Shown: positions 4,638 through 6,642 of the stretch, piece by piece
How the letters are laid out: the number at the start of each line of letters is the position of its first letter
How positions within the stretch are numbered: the first letter of the stretch is position 1
NCBI GenBank assembly: GCA_947478315.1
Contig: CANJWF010000070.1
Span: forward strand, 1 to 6,642
Length of the DNA: 6,642 nt
DNA from: Sphingobacteriaceae bacterium
GTDB lineage: Bacteria; Bacteroidota; Bacteroidia; Sphingobacteriales; Sphingobacteriaceae
Direction: 5' to 3'
The notes under the pieces: model-generated
What the model was told of the DNA's origin: nothing
Seen by the model: the letters and a program-made list of their open reading frames with translations, nothing else
Database searches by the model: none
Made by a program: the position numbers and the translations under genes

Positions 4638-6508
4638 TATAAGTAAATTTCAGAACCAACTTTTTTAAATTCCTTCGACATGTTTTCCATGCCTGCTTCA
4701 ATAGCTTGCTCATCGTTTTCAATACCATTATCGGCAGCATATTTTCGAACCTCTTGGGTGATTTTCATACTACAAAAATGGGGACCACACATTGAACAAA
4801 AGTGAGCTAATTTAGCTCCTTGAGCGGGCAATGTCTCATCATGAAACTCTCGTGCAGTGTCGGGATCGAGTGATAAATTAAACTGATCTTCCCATCTAAA
4901 TTCAAAACGAGCTTTACTCAATACATTATCTCGATACTGAACTCCTGGATGCCCCTTAGCCAAATCTGCCGCATGTGCCGCCAATTTATAGGTAATAACC
5001 CCATCCTTTACGTCCTTTTTATTAGGCAAACCCAAATGTTCTTTAGGCGTTACATAACAGAGCATCGCAGTGCCAAACCACCCAATCATAGCAGCACCAA
5101 TAGCAGATGTAATGTGGTCATAACCTGGAGCAATATCTGTTGTTAAGGGGCCTAAAGTATAAAATGGAGCTTCATGACATTCTTTCAATTGCTTGTCCAT
5201 GTTTTCTTTAATCAAGTGCATTGGTACATGACCTGGTCCCTCTATCATCACTTGCACATCGTGCTTCCACGCTATATTGGTTAATTCACCTAATGTTTCC
5301 AATTCACCAAATTGAGCAGCATCGTTTGCATCTGCAATAGAACCAGGACGCAATCCATCTCCTAAGGAAAAAGCAACATCATAGGCTTTCATAATTTCAC
5401 ATATTTCTTCAAAATGAGTATACAAGAAATTTTCTTTATGATGTGCTAAACACCATTTTGCCATAATAGAACCCCCACGAGATACAATTCCTGTTAATCT
5501 TTTCGCCGTTAATGGAACATAACGCAATAACACACCGGCATGTATGGTAAAATAATCAACCCCTTGTTCTGCTTGTTCCAATAAAGTATCTCTAAAAATA
5601 TTCCAAGTAAGTTCCTCTGCCTTACCTCCCACTTTTTCTAACGCCTGATAAATAGGTACTGTACCTATAGGCACTGGAGAATTGCGTATAATCCATTCAC
5701 GCGTTTCATGAATATTTTCTCCTGTCGATAAATCCATAATGGTATCCGCTCCCCAGCGAGCTGCCCATACCATTTTTTCCACCTCTTCTTCAATACTAGA
5801 GGTAACGGCAGAATTACCAATATTGGCATTAATTTTTACCAAAAAATTACGCCCAATTATCATAGGTTCTGTTTCTGGATGATTAATATTAGCGGGAATA
5901 ATGGCTCTACCGGCAGCAATTTCTGTTTTAACAAAATCAGCTGTAATAAACTTCAATGGCGTATTTGCACCAAAACTGTGACCTTTGTGTTGATGCCATA
6001 AAGTATTATTATTCTCAAAAATTTCTTCTACACGTTGATTTTCTCGCACGGCAACATATTCCATTTCAGGAGTAATCAGCCCTTTTTTAGCATAGTGCAT
6101 TTGAGAAACATTCGCTCCTGATTTCGCTCTTAAGGGCAATTGTAAATGCTCAAATCTTAACTTTGCCAATTGCTCATCATGCAACCGTTGATGACCGTAT
6201 TCAGATGAAATTTGTCGCAACTGTTCAACGTCTCCACGTTGCAATATCCATTTTTCTCTTAAACGAGGTAAGCCTTTTTTAACGTCAATATCTGCATTAA
6301 CATCTGTGTAAGGTCCACTAGTATCGTAAATAGTAATAGGTGCATTTTTTTCAATCGTATTATTGAATTTATCATGCGTATCAGACAAGGTTATCTCACG
6401 CATCGCAACTTTAATATCGTGTATTTTACCTTGTACATGAATCTTTCGAGAATTAGGAAATGGCTCTCTACTAATAGCTGATTGATTGGGAACTTTATCT
6501 TGTTTCAT
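4637..6508 (-). CDS. thiC: Phosphomethylpyrimidine synthase ThiC
   Basis: ThiC is a [4Fe-4S] radical-SAM enzyme that rearranges aminoimidazole ribotide into HMP-P, the committed pyrimidine step. The 623-aa length is normal for the long bacterial form. The N-terminal region (residues 11-45: SREPFPNSRKIHV...MREITLSD) is typical of Bacteroidota. Core motifs include KINANIGNSAV at 225-235, MDLSTGENI at 258-266, PVPIGTVPIYQALE at 278-291 and IEGPGHVPMH in the C-terminal half. The cluster-binding CxxCxxxxC is intact at C571, C574 and C579 (CSMCGPHFC). It starts at ATG after an A-rich stretch, with no Shine-Dalgarno. It is the first gene of the block in this window, and its TAG stop overlaps the next gene by 1 nt. 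The leader resembles that of thiE. I see no TPP riboswitch in the 134 nt available upstream. Confidence 0.98.
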   Translation of the reverse strand: MKQDKVPNQSAISREPFPNSRKIHVQGKIHDIKVAMREITLSDTHDKFNNTIEKNAPITIYDTSGPYTDVNADIDVKKGLPRLREKWILQRGDVEQLRQISSEYGHQRLHDEQLAKLRFEHLQLPLRAKSGANVSQMHYAKKGLITPEMEYVAVRENQRVEEIFENNNTLWHQHKGHSFGANTPLKFITADFVKTEIAAGRAIIPANINHPETEPMIIGRNFLVKINANIGNSAVTSSIEEEVEKMVWAARWGADTIMDLSTGENIHETREWIIRNSPVPIGTVPIYQALEKVGGKAEELTWNIFRDTLLEQAEQGVDYFTIHAGVLLRYVPLTAKRLTGIVSRGGSIMAKWCLAHHKENFLYTHFEEICEIMKAYDVAFSLGDGLRPGSIADANDAAQFGELETLGELTNIAWKHDVQVMIEGPGHVPMHLIKENMDKQLKECHEAPFYTLGPLTTDIAPGYDHITSAIGAAMIGWFGTAMLCYVTPKEHLGLPNKKDVKDGVITYKLAAHAADLAKGHPGVQYRDNVLSKARFEFRWEDQFNLSLDPDTAREFHDETLPAQGAKLAHFCSMCGPHFCSMKITQEVRKYAADNGIENDEQAIEAGMENMSKEFKKVGSEIYL

Positions 6509-6614
6509 TTGTATATAATTGTTTTTTTAAGGTCAAATGGAATGCCCAAACGCATTATTCATTAGTGTTTTGTATTTCATGGTATTCATGAATGCAAAGC
6601 ATTTATTCAGTTGT
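6506..6614. repeat. Repeat copy C, thiC leader (shortened)
   Basis: Positions 6506-6552 match copy B at 3013-3060, including GGTC, AATGGAATGCCCAAACG and the start codon itself. Positions 6554-6614 then match copy B from about 3112 outward (ATTATTC, TTAGT, ATGGTA, TCATG, CAGTTGT). The ~50 nt of copy B between these blocks, including the right palindrome arm, are absent. In copy B the gap is bordered by similar short sequences (ACGAATA and ATGAATA on the minus strand), consistent with deletion between them. A small hairpin, AATGC-AAA-GCATT, is present at 6591-6603 and absent from copy B. Confidence 0.65.
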
Positions 6615-6628
6615 GTTTCCTTTTCCAT
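6533..6628 (-). other. Short ORF in the thiC leader (31 codons)
   Basis: The frame from ATG (6628-6626) to TGA (6535-6533) encodes MEKETQLNKCFAFMNTMKYK and then ends in NNAFGHSI. The ending matches the GHSI of the related frames in copies A and B, but a TGA follows at once. The frame is also open upstream to the window edge, so it could be the end of a longer ORF. It stops 24 nt before the thiC ATG. It may be a leader peptide, a truncated member of the same small-ORF family, or chance coding in a non-coding leader. No family is recognised. Confidence 0.25.
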
Positions 6629-6642
6629 AAGGACTTCATGAA

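Noticed and set aside
4949..5146. Plus-strand ORF of 65 codons inside thiC
   Set aside because: It is antisense to the highly conserved ThiC C-terminal half.

Overview
This AT-rich window holds a thiamine (vitamin B1) biosynthesis cluster. All recognisable genes lie on the minus strand, read from high to low coordinates: thiC, a TenI/ThiE-like gene, thiD, thiE, thiG, thiH. The gene order, the protein signatures (ThiC N-terminus, ThiH, the 'RPYVMSIAGFD' opening of ThiD, the 'LQYISQG' opening of ThiE) and the general lack of Shine-Dalgarno sequences point to a Bacteroidota genome, closest in layout to Flavobacteriia/Cytophagia. This assignment comes from recalled family features, not a database search.

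Layout. At 6508-3256, thiC, the TenI-like gene and thiD form a tight block: a 1-nt overlap, then a 23-nt gap. A 240-nt spacer (3016-3255) follows. At 3015-197, thiE, thiG and thiH form a second tight block with gaps of 49 and 28 nt. The last ~196 nt (196-1) hold a possible remnant of an outer-membrane protein terminus and the start of a small reading frame that runs off the window. The first ~134 nt upstream of thiC (6509-6642) contain a leader with a short ORF.

Pathway. ThiC makes HMP-P from AIR, and ThiD phosphorylates it to HMP-PP. ThiH makes dehydroglycine from tyrosine. ThiG builds the thiazole phosphate from dehydroglycine, DXP and ThiS-thiocarboxylate. ThiE joins the two halves into thiamine phosphate. 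The sulfur carrier ThiS and its adenylyltransferase ThiF are not in the window.

The most unusual feature is a repeat family outside the genes. Three related copies sit just upstream of thiC, between thiD and thiE, and downstream of thiH. In the first two, similarity runs right up to the start codon of the following gene. On the minus strand the best two copies can be read as related peptides (EMPMSG..PT....[L/F]GHSI), so the family could be a duplicated regulatory leader, a small palindromic mobile element, or the remains of a small gene family. The sequence alone does not decide.
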